From contig JACTVF010000017.1 of the NCBI GenBank assembly GCA_019695435.1, positions 1 through 16,191 of the forward strand: a stretch of DNA of 16,191 nt, given 5' to 3'. Below the pieces are notes generated by a model. That model ran no database searches. It was not told the DNA's origin and was given only the letters and a program-made list of their open reading frames with translations. Each line of letters opens with the position of its first letter. Position 1 is the first letter of the stretch. The position numbers were made by a program, and so were the translations under genes. The DNA is from Methanoregulaceae archaeon (GTDB lineage: Archaea > Halobacteriota > Methanomicrobia > Methanomicrobiales > Methanospirillaceae). Below are positions 15,291-16,191 of the stretch, piece after piece.

Positions 15291-16191
15291 ATGACCTCGC
15301 ATTTTTTCCTTATTTCCGGCCCTCTGACGAGCGAGAGGCTCTCGTGGTTCGAGGAGTCGCTTAAGTTCTACTTTATCCAGATCTACCCCGAATCCCTGAT
15401 GTACCGGGCGACGACCAAGAGCCCGGTATTCACCTTCTTCCTCACCGGAGATGCACTCGCGAGCCTTGAGAACCCGGAGACCCAGCAGATCTGGTCCGTG
15501 ATCCTCTCCCTTTCCGGGGTCAGGATCATCTGCGACCGAAAGGAACTGGATCTCCGCGGGATCTCAATCGAACACCTCATGATGAAAAATCCCGACCAGC
15601 TGATCAACCAGAATGGCCTTGCGGCAAACAAACAGCCGTCATTCTGGAACGATCTGGCAGCACTGGTCCGGCAGAACAGGCCACCACTCCCGCCGGCCTC
15701 GATCGGCTGGCTCCAGATCGAGTCCCCCTACATGTACCGGTCAGCATGGCACGGGCTCAAGTTTCTCTCCTCTGCGCTGGAAAGCCGGTTCTCCGTCGAA
15801 TTATACGCTTATCTTGACGGCATTCACATGGGGCATACCGGACAGAACCCCGTCGAATCGGAGAATATCGGGCATGGCCTTGAGGGTCTCCACGATCTAG
15901 CGGAAAAACAGGGCCTCACGTGCCAGATCCTTGCCTGCAACCGAAGTTCTACCGCACGGGGTTACAGCACATGGGATCCCGGAGAGGGTGTAATTGTCTC
16001 CACCTGCGCAATCAAACCGTTCAAGATACGGGACCTTCACGTCATGATTGACCGATTCGAACGCAGCCATATTATCCTCTCGGAAAATTCAGGATCCATC
16101 CAGTTCCCCTGGAAAGGATCTGCTCCCTCCTTTGACCGGGCAGACCAGAATACCACTGCCCCGCCGGTTATAATCCTCATCACGCGAAGCC
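15291..16191 (+). CDS. Multi-domain DsrE-like protein, C-terminus cut by window edge
   Basis: Open from ATG 15291 to the window end (300 codons, no stop). Three parts are visible. Residues 1-100: a DsrE-like fold, with FFLISGPLTSERL, FTFFLTGDAL, and a cysteine followed by Arg-Gly (ICDRKELDLRG, C81 and R89). Residues about 138-268: a second DsrE-like fold with ELYAYLDGIHMGHTGQNPVE, the cysteine C216 and Arg-Gly in ACNRSSTARGY, then FKIRDLHVMIDRFERSHIIL. From about 290: PPVIILITRS, which looks like the first strand of a third copy. DsrE-family proteins often carry sulfur on a cysteine as relays in sulfur transfer; here the cysteine sits in the usual strand-end position in both copies. No membrane helix or signal peptide. 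It diverges from the fwd operon and has a TATA box suited to leaderless expression. Confidence 0.75.
   Translation, partial: MTSHFFLISGPLTSERLSWFEESLKFYFIQIYPESLMYRATTKSPVFTFFLTGDALASLENPETQQIWSVILSLSGVRIICDRKELDLRGISIEHLMMKNPDQLINQNGLAANKQPSFWNDLAALVRQNRPPLPPASIGWLQIESPYMYRSAWHGLKFLSSALESRFSVELYAYLDGIHMGHTGQNPVESENIGHGLEGLHDLAEKQGLTCQILACNRSSTARGYSTWDPGEGVIVSTCAIKPFKIRDLHVMIDRFERSHIILSENSGSIQFPWKGSAPSFDRADQNTTAPPVIILITRS

Noticed and set aside
1..16191. CRISPR arrays, insertion-sequence transposases or tRNA genes
   Set aside because: No regularly spaced direct repeats, no DDE or serine transposase motifs and no complete tRNA cloverleaf were seen on either strand.

Overview
The window looks like a piece of chromosome from a hydrogenotrophic methanogenic euryarchaeon, most likely a member of the Methanomicrobiales (Methanoregula-like). 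That placement is inference. It rests on a formylmethanofuran dehydrogenase operon, the two archaeosine tRNA-modification genes (tgtA, arcS), an archaeal-looking RNase P RNA, and A/T-rich TATA-type boxes ahead of several genes. Nearly all intact genes lie on the minus strand. The RNase P RNA and the last gene are on the plus strand.

Layout. 1-862: a von Willebrand A (TerY-type) protein followed by the first 25 codons of a probable PP2C phosphatase, the start of a TerY-P-like phosphorylation module that runs off the left edge. 863-1570: mostly non-coding, with a small gene interrupted by one amber codon and a second short frame interrupted by an ochre codon. 1571-4459: a three-subunit proton-translocating NAD(P) transhydrogenase (pntAA-pntAB-pntB), tightly packed. 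4533-8250: an AMMECR1-domain gene, tgtA and arcS. 8387-8736: RNase P RNA with a visible closing helix. 8737-9188: no gene, but several inverted repeats. 9189-10243: two adjacent decayed genes of unknown family, each broken by several frameshifts and/or stops. 10354-14918: formylmethanofuran dehydrogenase operon in the order fwdG-fwdD-fwdB-fwdA-fwdC. 14919-15290: divergent intergenic region. 15291-end: a partial protein with two, probably three, tandem DsrE-like domains.

How the genes work together. The fwd operon makes the enzyme for the first step of methanogenesis, the reduction of CO2 to formylmethanofuran. tgtA and arcS carry out consecutive steps of archaeosine formation in tRNA. The transhydrogenase links NADH and NADPH pools to the membrane ion gradient, which is unusual beside the F420-based redox of methanogens. 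The clearest unexplained feature is the cluster of disrupted small or unrecognised genes in the gaps between the housekeeping operons. I do not see a complete new defence or mobile system here. The best leads are the left-edge VWA/PP2C module, the multi-DsrE protein, the structured non-coding gap after the RNase P RNA, and the decayed gene pair.
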